A stretch of DNA of 64,000 bases from Paramyrothecium sp. XJ0827 (Eukaryota > Ascomycota > Sordariomycetes > Hypocreales > Stachybotryaceae), in the NCBI GenBank assembly GCA_020881915.1, contig JAJFPB010000004.1:3224001-3288000 (forward strand), given 5' to 3'. Under the pieces are notes generated by a model that made no database searches, had not been told where the DNA came from, and was given only the letters and a program-made list of their open reading frames with translations. The translations under genes were made by a program, and so were the position numbers. Numbering within the stretch: position 1 is the stretch's first letter; each line of letters starts with the position of its first letter. Of the stretch, positions 47,718 to 59,352 are shown in pieces.

Positions 47718-48962
47718 ATGGCGGAAGCTCTCAGTGATGTCCTGGGCACCCAGTCCAGGGCAGATGGCACCTCTCTGGCCTACCTGGCCCATCTTGCAGA
47801 GCTCCAGGTTGACGCCCTACGGTCGTCGGAACCCCAACGTCTTGCCCAGGCATCCCATTCTCTATTGTTGTCATTGCAGGAACTTTCTCGCAAATCTCAC
47901 AAATCGATCGTCGAGTCGGCAGCCGGCCATGCATCCCTCCACGAGAAATTACCACTGCTTGGCCAAAGGGCTAGCGATCTGTCCCAGTCGGTCCCCCGCC
48001 TCGAGGCGCAAGCAGAAAGCTTCTCGACCGCTTTCAGCAAGGTTGGGGAGAGTAAGATGTTAGCACGGCGCAGGCAGGCTTTGCGCCTGCTGCAAAACTC
48101 GGAGCGTCTTGTGGGCGTTATGGAACTACCACCGCTACTCACGTCGGCCGTACTCACGAACCCCGTCACGTACTCGTCTACCCTCGACCTTTACGCTCAC
48201 GTTCGCCGTCTGGCATCCCTCTATCCCGACTCCGCCCTGGTCTCCTCCGTCTTGCACGAGGCCGATGCTGCCATCCGTCAGATGGCAGCCGATATGATTA
48301 CGACGCTGAGGGCGCCAAGCTTGAAGCTTGCTGCGTCTCTACGAACAATGGGTTGGCTGAAGCGCATCATACCAGACCTAGTCCAAGGCGTACCCGTGGA
48401 AGATGCCTTGCCCGCTATGTTCCTTGTCTCCCGCCTGTGCACATTAGGTGACACCCTAGATGCCCTGGGGCCGCTGAGGAAGTTGGCCGACGAGGAACGG
48501 GAGCGCCAGGGCAAGGCTTCGCAGACATGGTCAGGTGGTCAACAGGCAGAGAGATATCTCAAACGCTACATTGAGGTCTTCCGCGAGCACAGTTTCAGCA
48601 TCGTTTCCGTTTTCAGGAGTCTCGGGGCCAGCTTTCCTTCTACGACAACCGATGCCGGCGATAGCCTTCGCCCATTGCCCACAGCTTTGTCGACATTGCC
48701 CCTACACCTGGTTGAAATGCTCCTTGCGACGCTTCGCACATACCTGCCAACAGTGAAGGACCAAGCTTCCCGCGAAAGTATTCTTACCCAGGTGCTATAT
48801 TGTGCCAGTAGTCTAGGACGACTTGGCGCAGACTTTGGCATGCTTCTGGCAGCCATTGGTGAGGCACACTGGGTCGACGTGGTGAAGCGACATCGCATGC
48901 TCGCCGGACGTCTCGAGTCCGTAATTGGTGATTACAAAGGGCAACAGCAAGCCCTCAGTTAG
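47718..48962 (+). CDS. COG8: Conserved oligomeric Golgi complex subunit 8
   Basis: Intronless, 414 residues from the MAEALSDVLG start (ACCATGG context). It is largely helical, with family stretches SLAYLAHLAELQVDALRSSE, KLPLLGQRASDLS, RRRQALRLLQNSERLVGVME, ELPPLLTSAVLTNPVTYSST and LDLYAHVRRLASLYPDS. COG8 bridges the two lobes of the COG tether, which recycles Golgi enzymes by retrograde vesicle transport. The protein is shorter than yeast or human Cog8 (about 600 residues) and corresponds mainly to their N-terminal part; this looks natural because the frame ends cleanly after a conserved helical region. An earlier in-frame ATG at 47559 would add 53 irregular residues and is not preferred. Confidence 0.9.
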   Translation: MAEALSDVLGTQSRADGTSLAYLAHLAELQVDALRSSEPQRLAQASHSLLLSLQELSRKSHKSIVESAAGHASLHEKLPLLGQRASDLSQSVPRLEAQAESFSTAFSKVGESKMLARRRQALRLLQNSERLVGVMELPPLLTSAVLTNPVTYSSTLDLYAHVRRLASLYPDSALVSSVLHEADAAIRQMAADMITTLRAPSLKLAASLRTMGWLKRIIPDLVQGVPVEDALPAMFLVSRLCTLGDTLDALGPLRKLADEERERQGKASQTWSGGQQAERYLKRYIEVFREHSFSIVSVFRSLGASFPSTTTDAGDSLRPLPTALSTLPLHLVEMLLATLRTYLPTVKDQASRESILTQVLYCASSLGRLGADFGMLLAAIGEAHWVDVVKRHRMLAGRLESVIGDYKGQQQALS

Positions 48963-49239
48963 ACGTGGTCAATGTTGGTAGAGGTTAAAAGACAAGCCTG
49001 AGGCTACACGAGTACCTTCTACCTTATGCTTCTATCGGGGAGGTACTTCAGCATGTACCTTTCTAGGCATCACACCTCACTTCCCACTGCCCATCATCTT
49101 CAATTTGGGCTTACCAGCTCGGCATTTCCACCGTTGCCACTAGGAAAGTTACTGTCACCGAATCTGTATCCCCGATACTTTCATCTTACCGACTTACTCA
49201 AATTGGGACCATGATGAGCGCTGTGGCTGGTTCATCACA

Positions 49240-50254
49240 ATGAGCGTTACCGAGCCCGCCAAGACGGTCAAATCAGGTGAGGCTCACATGAAGGCGGATG
49301 CAAAGGCGCAAAGACAAAGCGCCGAACTATTTGAGCCACTCTCTTACGGATGCAATAGGGCGGCATTTCGTATCTGGCCTCGGGTCCGGCGTGGCATCGG
49401 CCATCATACTACAGCCGCTTGATCTACTCAAGACGAGGGTTCAACAGTCAGGTCGACCATCTCTCAGGGCCTCCTTGCGAGCTCTTCTACAATCACCCAA
49501 TCGTGTGCAAACGTTATGGAGGGGCACCGTACCATCAGCTTTGCGGACCGGGTTCGGATCAGCCTTATACTTCACTTCTCTTAATGCCGTCCGTCAGTAT
49601 GCCCGTCAAATTGGCTTCATGGCTCAGAGACAGCCTGTGCAAAGCACCTCATCCGCTTTACCCTCGCTCACTAATGCCGGAAACTTGATATCTGGAGCGG
49701 CTGCTCGGACATTTGCCGGCTTTGTGCTTATGCCCCTCACCGTCATCAAGGTGCGCTTCGAATCCAATCTGTACACATACCATTCTATTTGGTCAGCAAC
49801 CAAAGGTATATATCGGGATACCGGATATCGTGGTTTCTTTTCTGGCTTTGGGGCTACAGCGATGCGGGACGCGCCTTACGCCGGCATGTATGTTCTGCTT
49901 TATGAAAAGTTCAAAGCACAACTCTCATCTCTGGTCACACCCACGCCATCCGAACGCGGAGCCGTGGTAAGGACACGAACCTCTACGGCCAGCCTTATTA
50001 ATTTCAGCTCAGCCATCGTCGCTGGTGCCGGCTGCTCGGCGATATCCAATCCCTTCGATGCTGTCAAAACGCGTATACAGTTACAGCCTGATAAATATCG
50101 AAACATTTGGCAGGCATGCCGTAAGATGGTTGCCGAGGAAGGCCTCCGGTCTTTGTGGGATGGTCTAGCATTGCGCATGAGCCGCAAGGCGCTCAGCTCA
50201 GCATTAGCGTGGACCGTGTACGAGGAATTAATTCGACGGTCAGGAATTGCCTGA
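49240..50254 (+). CDS. HEM25: Mitochondrial glycine carrier Hem25 (SLC25A38 type)
   Basis: Inner-membrane carrier with the threefold repeat: PLDLLKTR, PLTVIKVR and PFDAVKTR signatures at the ends of helices 1, 3 and 5. The middle signature lacks the usual acidic residue, and the PLTVIKVRFES form is typical of SLC25A38/Hem25, which imports glycine for haem synthesis. Also seen: LWRGTVPSALRTGFGSALYF and GFFSGFGATAMRDAPYAGMY. Preferred model: exon 49240-49276 (MSVTEPAKTVKS) spliced to 49320-50254, 323 residues, with a very short 43-nt intron ending AAG. The alternative start at 49298 needs no intron. The carrier body from about 49350 is certain; the first about 30 residues are not. Confidence 0.88.
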
Positions 50255-50507
50255 TGTTTTGTATTATTCTCAATATAGCGTCATGGTACGCGCTCCAGAA
50301 CCTTTCTGCTCAGTCTTAAGCAGCATATGCAACAACTACATGTCAAATCAACTTCTATTCGAGCCGAGGTACAAACAATGAAACTCTAGTACAAATGACA
50401 AGATAAATGGTATTGATTACTCGTTATTTCATAATCGATGAACAGAGAACCAAGAAATAGAAAACAGTAGCATAAGCAATTGTACGAGCTGAAGTGGGGG
50501 TATCAAA

Positions 50508-51851
50508 TCATGAGGAAGGCCGGCCGCCGGCTAGGTACATCAGCAAACCCGGCGACTTGCTCCTCTTGCGAGACTTGCTCTTGTCCCGTACGAACACGAG
50601 GTCCTTCTCGTGGCGGTGATGGTGGTGATGCCTATCCTCAATGACAAGCAATTTGGTCCGCTTCTCGCGAATGTACTTGGTGTGCTTCCACAACTCATCT
50701 TGCTCCCACTCGGGGACCCAGCGCTTGATCAAGACAAATTCAGGGTCCTATTGGTAATCGTGAGTTAGCAAAAAGGTCCGCAAAGAGAGCCGACGCACAC
50801 AGGGGATGATGAAACGCAAGGACAGGAAGCCCACATGATGGCTCACACGTACATTATCAAAGTCAAACTCAACACGATATTCCCGCAATGTCTCGATGGA
50901 CAGATGCTTGCGGGCCATTCGAGTGTATGTCGGGCGCGCCACAGGACCCGCCGCTGGCGGTGGAGGGGGGGGAGGGGGGGGAGGCTCGATTGCCTCGGGG
51001 ATCTTCTGCTTGTTGATGATGGCAGCAATGGCCTTTTCGTCAAGGCCAGATCTGATGAGATCTTCTTGGAGCCGACGCTTGTACTCTCTTTCCATCTCTG
51101 CTCTCTCCTTCTCTTCCCTGGCGATACGCTCCGCTTCCTCATGCTTGTAGCGCTTGACGGCCTCTTCAGCCTCCTTTTCCCGCCTTTGCCTCTCGCTTGC
51201 AATCTCACGCTCCTTTTTCAGCCGCTTCAACTCAAGCTCCTCCTCAATGCGCTTCTCCTCCTCGGCGGCGGCCTCGCGTTTCTTAAGATCATCGAGTTCA
51301 CGCTTGGCTCGCTTTAGCTCCGCGTCATCCTTGTACTCCTTGGCCAAGCGACGTTCCTCTTCCTCACGAGCCTTGGTGACGCGAAGACGCTCGAGCTCCT
51401 GGCGCGTCTGCTCAGCTTCCCAGTCCTCGCGGCTCATATAACGAGAACGGGAGCGAGAACGGGAGCGCGAGCGGGACCGAGACCGGGTGCTAGAACGACG
51501 GCGTCGCGTGACGACCTGCTGGCGACGCCGGTTGTCCTCCTCCTCAGAAGAGTAGTCGTTGTAGAAACGATTATTGATGATGACCGGCTGAGCTGGTGCA
51601 GGGGCAGGAGGTGGTGCTGGCGGTGCCGGCACGACGACCTGGGGTGGGCTTGCACGAGGACCACGATCACGCGACCTTGAGCGATGAACTATGGTGGTGC
51701 GCTGTTCAGGCACAAGATAAGCAGGGCCGGAATCATAGTAGCTACGAGGTCGAGCGGGCCTCTGGACGTAGCGGACTGGCTGAGGAGACGGGCTACGGTG
51801 ATGACGGACACGAATGTCCAGGTCATCGTCGTCGTCGTAGTAACTGCTCAT
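50508..51851 (-). CDS. RS-rich coiled-coil protein, unknown function
   Basis: Exons 51851-50853 and 50747-50508 join in phase 0 to 412 residues (105-nt intron, donor GTACGT, acceptor ATAG). The acidic start (MSSYYDDDDDLDIRV) is followed by a Pro/Arg-rich region. An Arg-Ser run of about eight dipeptides (about residues 120-137) comes next, then a very charged Glu/Arg/Lys coiled coil (about 140-275), then ten consecutive Pro (about 292-301). The globular C-terminal part carries MARKHLSIETLREYRVEFDF and, across the splice, DPEFVLIKRWVPEWEQDELW. It finishes His/Lys-rich. RS runs suggest RNA-processing association or phosphorylation by SR kinases, but there is no RNA-recognition motif. No family known to me. 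Confidence 0.85.
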
Positions 51852-53886
51852 GGCGACTGCCGGATAAGCTTAGCAGAAGGGTCGTGAAGCAACGGCAAGA
51901 AAGAGAGGATCGAGAGCGTGACAGCTGAGCCGATGGAGGGGTTATGGTTGGGTGGGTGTGGGTGAGCGGCTGCTGATAGTAGATGTACTCGAATTTAGAT
52001 AGACAGGAATGCGTGGAAACAGTCTTGCGGGGTCCAGCAGGCGGCAAATTCAAGAATCACTGGCGACGATATAACAGACTGGGAAGTAAAGTAGGATATA
52101 GAGAAGAAGGAAGTCGACGAGTCTGACACAAGGATGGGCGGCGGGTCAAGCGGTAGAAATAGTCTACTGAGCGAGTAATAAGAGGTGCGGCGCGCCTAAG
52201 CGTATAAGCCCGGGGTTACTGTACGTTAGCTTGAAGTCGGGCTGGGGCGGCTGAAAGTGAAAGAAAGGGTGGTAATCTGTGAGTGGGCGTAGGGCTGGAG
52301 GCACTTGAGACAAGTTGAGGGGAGGGGGGAGAAGAAGATGGTGGGGAGGGTGCGAAGAGGGGGGTCAGGGTCGGGGATGGATTATCAGGAGCTGCTGCAT
52401 AAGAGGCTCGGCGACATCTTCTGGTTGGTCGTGAGGCGGAAGAGGCCGTCGGGTGGCTCTCGAGGGCTTGAGCTTGTGCATATCACCAAGGGGCAGCAGG
52501 CAACTTACGCAAGCAAACATTCAGGACAGGATGCCCAGCCGGCTGTTACTTGGCGGCGTGCCGGCACGGGTGGGAAGAGACATGATGGCGACAGAAGCGA
52601 TGCCAACTACGAGACGAGAAGAGGAGCCCTTGTTCCACCAGCGGGAAGCACTAACCAGCATCTGCAGCCTGGCGAGCCAGCGGCCATGCCGTGCGCCCAT
52701 CTACCATTGGTGCGTCGGGAACATTTGGGGTGGATAGGCAGCGAATATCCTCCTTGCTGCCCCGTCGCCATTGCTGAAAATAGGATCTTTTGTGGCTCCC
52801 TCTGGCTGTTCACATTCAGGTCCTGGTTGCCCGGAGGCTGCTGCTCTTTGTCCGGTTTTCGGAATGCTGTATGATGCAGCTTTTTGCCTCCTCGGCCACG
52901 TGAGGGTGGTAGAGCTTACCTGTCTGACCTCGAAACTTCCGGAACACAAGGGCCAGGCAGGCGTAAGCTTTGCAGCGCCGTCTCTGCTGTTGTCCGCGAG
53001 GCAAGGTGGCGCACGTCGGAGAGAGGGAAAAAATGAATACTGCTTGTGCGGCTCTGTCTAGCACGCACCGAATGCAGTACTACACGTCAAAATGCGCTGC
53101 AGCACCTGAAACCCGATCGTCCCATACTGGGTGCTACACTGTAAAATGCCGAGCCAACACCAAGCGCTAACGACGCAGCTTCCAGGCCACTCAGCAGACT
53201 GAAGGCGCACTGTTCCGGCTTCTTGGTTCGGGCTGGCTGCCATGGGCGTCTCATCCGTGGCGCGCGCGTGTCTCGTTATTCCAAGGTCCTCCACATGCCA
53301 TACCGCTCGTCAAATCAAATGATAGCGATATGCGGCCTGCCTTACGGGCCAGCGTCGCGTGCGCTTGAAACTCATGGCTGCGACCGTGTATGCAGACCGG
53401 GCTTTGGAAAGGACAGGGGAAACCAACCCCGCGCCTAGCAGAGACGCAGTTGGCGGAGGGGTCCTCTTATGCAGTCTACTCGATCTAATCTAGCAACATT
53501 TCATAATGTTCTGTACCGTAGCATGGACGACCCGGATGGTTATCTTAGATAACGGACGCCAGACCGGACGATCGGGTCTTCAAGGCATGAAAAGAAGTTT
53601 TGGTCCTACCATTCAGGTCTCGCAGCTGCACTGCAAAGGGCTCCATTTAGCTTAGCATGGGCTACATCCTCGCCATGGATGAGTTTCTCTACCTAAATTG
53701 TACCCATACGCGCCTTGGCCAAGTGCTTAATGTGCTTGCCAGCACTACTTCTACTGCCGTACACACGCATTTCGGCATGTGAAAGGACGCTGCATGTGAT
53801 ATTGTCTGGGAGGTCTGCCAATCGTACAATGAGAATACCCACGGTGACCCGTCTAGGAAATGCATGTTGTCCCGCGTCCTCTCGAC
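51852..53886. other. Two-kilobase gap without a supported gene
   Basis: Lies between two minus-strand genes. The left part is the promoter of the RS-rich gene. A plus-strand frame of 189 residues (52305-52874) is open but Gly/Arg-biased with no domain. Nothing else is seen. Confidence 0.5.
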
Positions 53887-54562
53887 TTAGCGGCTGCGCA
53901 GCATCTGTTCAATGTGCTCGCGGCTATTCTTGTGCGTGGTCTCGAGATACAGTAACCGCTGGCTCAGCTTATCCACCTCACTCTCGAGATCATGTGTCTG
54001 ATTATCTAGCTTTTCTCGTAGTGCGCTTACAGGTAGCGACACAAACCTAAGCAAAAGGGATCAGTAAATGGCATCTATGCGAGAAACGCCACGTAGAAGC
54101 TGGAGCAGGCCTATCTCAGGCGCTGTTCAGAAAAGAAGCAGGCTCCAGAGGAGCCCCAGTGCAGGACGAACGAGCAGAAAGACGTGGTGTGGATGAGTTG
54201 AGAACATACATTTTGCCAACACCCTCGTAGACTGGTGCATCATCAGGCAATGTCGCCATCTCGTTCAGTGTCAGCCGCACAAGACGTTGTTCGCGTTGCT
54301 TGGCTGTCATCTGTGTCCGCGCCAGACCAATCTGCTGCTGCGCAGCCACCGCTTGAGTCTCGATTTCCCGTACGAGCTGTGTCGCCCGTCAGCTACTAAC
54401 TTCGAGTCATGAGAAGCGATTTCGTGTGCTGGGTCCACGAGTCCAACAATGCACAGCAGGCACAGCAGATCCGAAATGATAAAGATTTGAAAGAAGAAAA
54501 GATGACAAGAAAGGGCATCAGCTTCAACATACCTTCTGCAGTGCTTCATTAGGAATCGCCAT
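53887..54562 (-). CDS. PFD1: Prefoldin subunit 1 (beta type)
   Basis: Exons 54562-54533, 54376-54210 and 54046-53887 join in frame to 118 residues, the normal beta-prefoldin size. The product has two helices forming a coiled coil around a short beta hairpin. It starts MAIPNEALQKLVREIETQA. The centre has TLNEMATLPDDAPVYEGVGKMFV, the hallmark of subunit 1, and the second helix ends with HIEQMLRSR. Prefoldin is the cytosolic hexamer that hands nascent actin and tubulin to the CCT chaperonin. The first intron is long (156 nt) and the second 163 nt, larger than most here. It is the last gene before the AT-rich block, about 250 bp away. Confidence 0.93.
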
Positions 54563-55372
54563 TGCGACGGTCTTGACGAAATTGCACCAGCGAGGCAATA
54601 CTGGCTATGTTGGTTTCGCCCGCGCGTTGGATGAGGTGAGAGAAGGCTGGCTGGGCTTTGGTAAGCGCCGAGCACCTTAGTTAAGGTAGGTAGCGCATCT
54701 TGGTGCATAGGTGGTACTGTAGGCTCTCGACTTCCGTCATATAATTAATTGTAGAACCACTTAATTGTGAAAGGCACCAACGGTTGGCGGGGAGCTATTA
54801 AAGTACGTTAGGGAGATAATAAAATTGCTTAATTTTTTTTAGATTAATAGTATAATATTATTAGTTAGATATTAACTTTATATTTCTAAATAAATATAAA
54901 CTTTATTATATATATTTTAAGTTAAAATAAAAACTATTTTTTTCCTTATAAAATATAGTAATTATAATAATATATATAAATAGTATATTCTCTAGATACT
55001 AAGAATAAAAGATTTCCTATTATTATTATAATTAAGATTATATTATTTATTATTATAAATTTTATTACTATAATTTTAAAAAAGAATTAGTTTTAAAAAA
55101 AATTAAAATAAGAATATAAATATAATAAAAATAATTTAATAAGAAGACCTAATACTTAAAATCTTAAATATAATAATAATAAAATTAATAATAAAAATAT
55201 TAATAATATAATATATTATAAGTACTTATAAAATTTAAGTTATTTATTTTAATAAGAACTTAATAAAGTTATTAAAATATTACTATATTATTTAGATTTA
55301 AATAAATCTTATAATTATAGCTATAGTAATATTAGTAATAAAGCTAAAATTAATAATATTAAATTTTATAGT

Positions 55373-55507
55373 TAGGTATAGGAATTAAGTTAATTAATTA
55401 ACTAATTAACCTATTTTAAGTTAACTTATTTTAAGTTAACTTAATTTAGGTTAACTTATTTTTAATTAACTAAGTATAAGTTAAGTTAATTAACCTTCCT
55501 AAGCCTA
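55373..55507. mobile_element. Short TIR element, copy 1 (135 bp, 8-bp TSD)
   Basis: Left end TAGGTATAGGAA, right end TTCCTAAGCCTA (inverted matches). It is flanked on both sides by TTTATAGT (55365-55372 and 55508-55515), a perfect 8-bp duplication. The interior is repeated TTAACT/AGTTAA strings. It has no coding capacity. Confidence 0.8.
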
Positions 55508-55990
55508 TTTATAGTAATATATATTATTAACTTTTAATAAAGTTAAATTAAATTATAATAATAAAATTATTTAAAAATAATAATATTAAAATCTACTTAT
55601 TTCTTTATTACTTTATTAGAATTAAAATTACTAAGTTATAACTAAAGAAAATATTAAAAATAGCTTACTTTTTAATAAGACCTAATAATTAAAAAAGAAA
55701 TTACTTATATAAGAACCGCTTATTATTACATAATAACCCCAAATATAACTTAGTAGCCAAGGTACCTAATATTAGATCTAATCTTATAATTAAATAAGTC
55801 TATTATCCCCTATAGTAGCTATACTAGGTATATTATAGTAGTACCAAGTAGGTATACTATAGCAGTTACAGCAGATATATTATAGTAGCTATAGTAATTA
55901 CATTATAGTAATTATAGCAGTTATATTATAGTTACTATAGCAGTTATATTATAGTAGCTATAGCTATTATACTATAGTAATAATAGTAAG

Positions 55991-56579
55991 CAGGGTTAGG
56001 AAGATTAGTTAACTAAAAATTAGTTATTCTAAATAACTAATAAATAACTAAAATTTAATTAACTAAATTTTAGTTAACTAATTTTTAATTAACTAATTTT
56101 TATTTTAATTAATTTTTAGTTAACTAATTTCTAGTTAACTAAAATTTAATTAACTAATTTTTATTCTAACTAATTTTTAATTAACTAAAATTTAATTAGT
56201 TATATTTAGTAACTTTTTAAAAGCTCTTATATATATATATAAGCTTATATAATATTATTTATATTATTATCTTTATATATACTAGAATTAATACCTTTAT
56301 TATAAGCTATATATTATATCTATATATATAAAGGATTCTATTATATAGCTATATATATATAATAAAATTAACTAATTAAATTTTAGTTATTCTAAATAAC
56401 TAGTAAATAACTAGAAATTAATTAATTAATTTTTATTCTAATTAATTTTTAATTAACTAGATTTTAGTTAATTAAAATTTAATTAACTAATATTTATTCT
56501 AATTAATTTTTAGTTAACTAGATTTTAGTTAACTAATTTTTAGTTATTATTTAATTAGTTTACTAATTTCCTAAGCCTG
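55991..56579. mobile_element. TIR element, copy 2 (589 bp, no matching TSD)
   Basis: Left end CAGGGTTAGGAAGATTAG, right end TTTCCTAAGCCTG. The interior resembles copies 4 and 6 (TTATTCTAAATAACTAATAA, and a central stretch with TATTATAAGCTATATATTAT). The 8 bp flanks (ATAGTAAG and CTTTTTAC) do not match, so it may be a recombined pair of halves or its flank has mutated. Confidence 0.65.
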
Positions 56580-57429
56580 CTTTTTACTTTATTATAATGA
56601 AAATCTCTTATTCTTTATTAAGAATATTAAAATAAGAAGTATTATTTATAATATTAATATTTATTAGAATCTTTTATATTAAATCTAGAGCTACCTCTAA
56701 TATCTAGTAAATAATATTTCCTAGTTAAAGAAAACTAATAAAATTAAATTCTAATTAATATAAAGAAATTAAAAATAACTTAAGTAAATAATATATCTAT
56801 ATTATATTATTATTAATTATTATTATAATTAGTTATTAATTACCTATAGAGGTACTATACTACCTTATATAAATAAATAAAGAATTAAGTTTTTATATAT
56901 ATATTTCTTAATAATTACTAATAATTTATAATATTTAATAATAATTATATTTACTATTAAATATCTATATTATTTATTATTTAAATTATAGATCTCTAAT
57001 TATTTAAACTATATAATTATTATTTATAAATTACTTATTAAATTAATTAATTATTATTTATTATTTATTATTTACTTACTAAATTAAATTAATAATTACT
57101 TTCTACTTTTATTATTATAAGATAATCTAATTCAATATAAAAAACTAATAATAAATATCTAATATTTTATTAAGAAATTTATTAAAATAATCTAAATTTA
57201 AGAATCTTAAATAGGGATCTAAATATAATAAAAATAATTTAATAAGAAGATCTAATACTTAGATCCTTAGATATAATAATAATAAAATTAATAATAAATA
57301 TATTTATAATAAATATAATATATTATAAGTACTTATAAGACTTAAGCTATTTATTCTAATATATAGGAACTTAATAGAGCTATTAAGATATTATTATATT
57401 ATTAAGATCTTTATTAGATATATCTAAAT

Positions 57430-57662
57430 CAGGCTTGGGAAGGTTAGTTAACTAATTATTGGTTAACTAAAAATAAATTAGATTAACTAATATTTAGTTA
57501 ACCAAAAATTAATTAAACTAAATATAGGTTAACCAAAAATAGGTTAACTAAATATTAGTTAATTAAAAATAAGTTAGCTAATATTAAATTACCTTATTTT
57601 TATCTATTATAATAGCTATAACTAGATTTTTAAAGCTTATATAGAAGTTATTATAAGATATC

Positions 57663-57707
<45 letters not shown>

Positions 57708-57855
57708 TAGATATTAATTTAAATATAATAGAAAAATAGATAATTAACCAAAAATAAGTTAACTAATATTTAGTTTAATCTATTTTTAGTTAACTAAAAA
57801 TAGGTTAACCAAATATAGGTTATTAGTTAATTAGTTAACTAGTTTCCTAAGCCTG
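57430..57855. mobile_element. TIR element, copy 3 (426 bp, 8-bp TSD)
   Basis: Left end CAGGCTTGGGAAGGTTAG, right end TTTCCTAAGCCTG. ATCTAAAT flanks it on both sides (57422-57429 and 57856-57863). The interior has AGGTTAACCAAA units and a long central TA run (about 57663-57702). It is a different interior subtype from copies 2, 4 and 6. Confidence 0.85.
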
Positions 57856-57882
57856 ATCTAAATAAATCTTATAGCTATAGCT

Positions 57883-58364
57883 TAGGCTTGGGAAGATTAG
57901 TTAACTAAATTTTAGTTATTTAGAATAACTAATGAATAACTAAAATTTAGTTAACTAATTTTTATTCAGAATAATTTTTAGTTAACTAAAATTTAGTTAA
58001 CTAATTTTTAGTTAACTAATTTTTATTTAGAATAATTTTTAGTTAACTAAATTTTAGTTAGTTATTTTTAGAAGCTTTTTAAAAAACCTTATATAATAAG
58101 GGGCTTTTATTATATTATCTATTTTATAGCTTTTATATATATTAGACTTTAATCCCTTTATTATAAGCTATATATAGTATTTATATATATAATAGATCTT
58201 TATATATAGCTATATATATATAATAATATTAGCTGAATAAATTTTAGTTATTCTGAATAACTAATGAATAACTAAAAATTAGTTAACTAATTTTTATTCA
58301 GAATAATTTTTAGTTAACTAAAAATTAGTTATTATTTAATTAGTTAACTAATTTCCCAAGCCTG
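57883..58364. mobile_element. TIR element, copy 4 (482 bp, 8-bp TSD)
   Basis: Left end TAGGCTTGGGAAGATTAG (first base C-to-T relative to copy 3), right end TTTCCCAAGCCTG. CTATAGCT flanks it on both sides (57875-57882 and 58365-58372). It begins 11 bp after the target duplication of copy 3. The interior is as in copies 2 and 6. Confidence 0.85.
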
Positions 58365-59189
58365 CTATAGCTATAATAATACTAGTAGTAGAACTAAAAT
58401 TAATATAAGTTCTATAGTAATATATTACTTAGCCTTAATAAAATTAAATTAAATTACTTAAAGAATAGTAATATAAAAATCTACTTATACCCTACTTATT
58501 ATAATTAAAGTCTCTATTTATTACTAATACTAATAATAGAAAAAACCTATTATAATAACTAATCCTTAAGATATCTCTTAAGAAGCTAGAATCTATATTA
58601 AAGCCTATAAATAAGAACCCTTAAGAATTATAATAACTATTTCTATATACTAATTAAATTAGAAAACTAAATTATAATTAAAGGAAGATATTAAAGATAG
58701 ATTAATTATTAATAAGATCTAGTAACTAAAGAAAAGTACTACTAATTTAATTAAGAAATAGAAACTATATTATATCTAAAATATAATAAATTAATATTAA
58801 AAAAAGAAATTAAATAGATTTTTTAGGAAGAAGTTTAATAAGTAGAATAAGAGACTTAAGAAGGCTAAATAAGATTAAATACTAAAGTTAGAATATTAGG
58901 CCTTAAGCTAGAATATATTCCTAAAGCTCGTATTATTATAGGAGATAATTAAGTAAATTTAACTTATTTTAATTAATAATATCTATTCCCTAAGATACTT
59001 AGAATAAGTTTCTTATTATATAATAATATATATTATATATAAGTTTATATAAGCTGCTATAGTAGTTAGGCTAATTATATAATCTATTATATAATCTTAG
59101 TAATAGTAGTAATAATAGATCTTTTATTCTTAGTACCTAGAAGAATCTAATATTTTATTAATTAAGTTCTTACTTTTTAATAGGCATAG

Positions 59190-59352
59190 GAATATAATAA
59201 CTTATATATAAGCTTTATAAATCTAGTTATAGCTATTATAATAGATAAAAATAAGGTATTTTAATATTAGCTAATTAAATATTAATTAACTAATACTTAG
59301 TTAACTTATTTTTAGTTAACCTATATTTAGTTAACTAATCTTCCTAAGTCTG
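59190..59352. mobile_element. Truncated TIR element (copy 5), opposite orientation
   Basis: The right end CTTCCTAAGTCTG is inverted relative to the left end of copy 3. The stretch before it (ATAATAACTTATATATAAGC onward) is the reverse complement of copy 3's left half. The other end is missing, and no 8-bp duplication is found. Confidence 0.6.

Noticed and set aside
51154..51441. Ser-rich plus-strand frame
   Set aside because: Mirror of the Glu/Arg/Lys coiled-coil codons of the RS-rich gene.
52305..52874. 189-residue plus-strand frame as a gene
   Set aside because: Gly/Arg-biased, no domain and no intron or promoter support.
55991..56579. Counting copy 2 as an intact insertion
   Set aside because: The ends match the family but the flanking 8-mers differ, so it is kept as an element without a proven target duplication.
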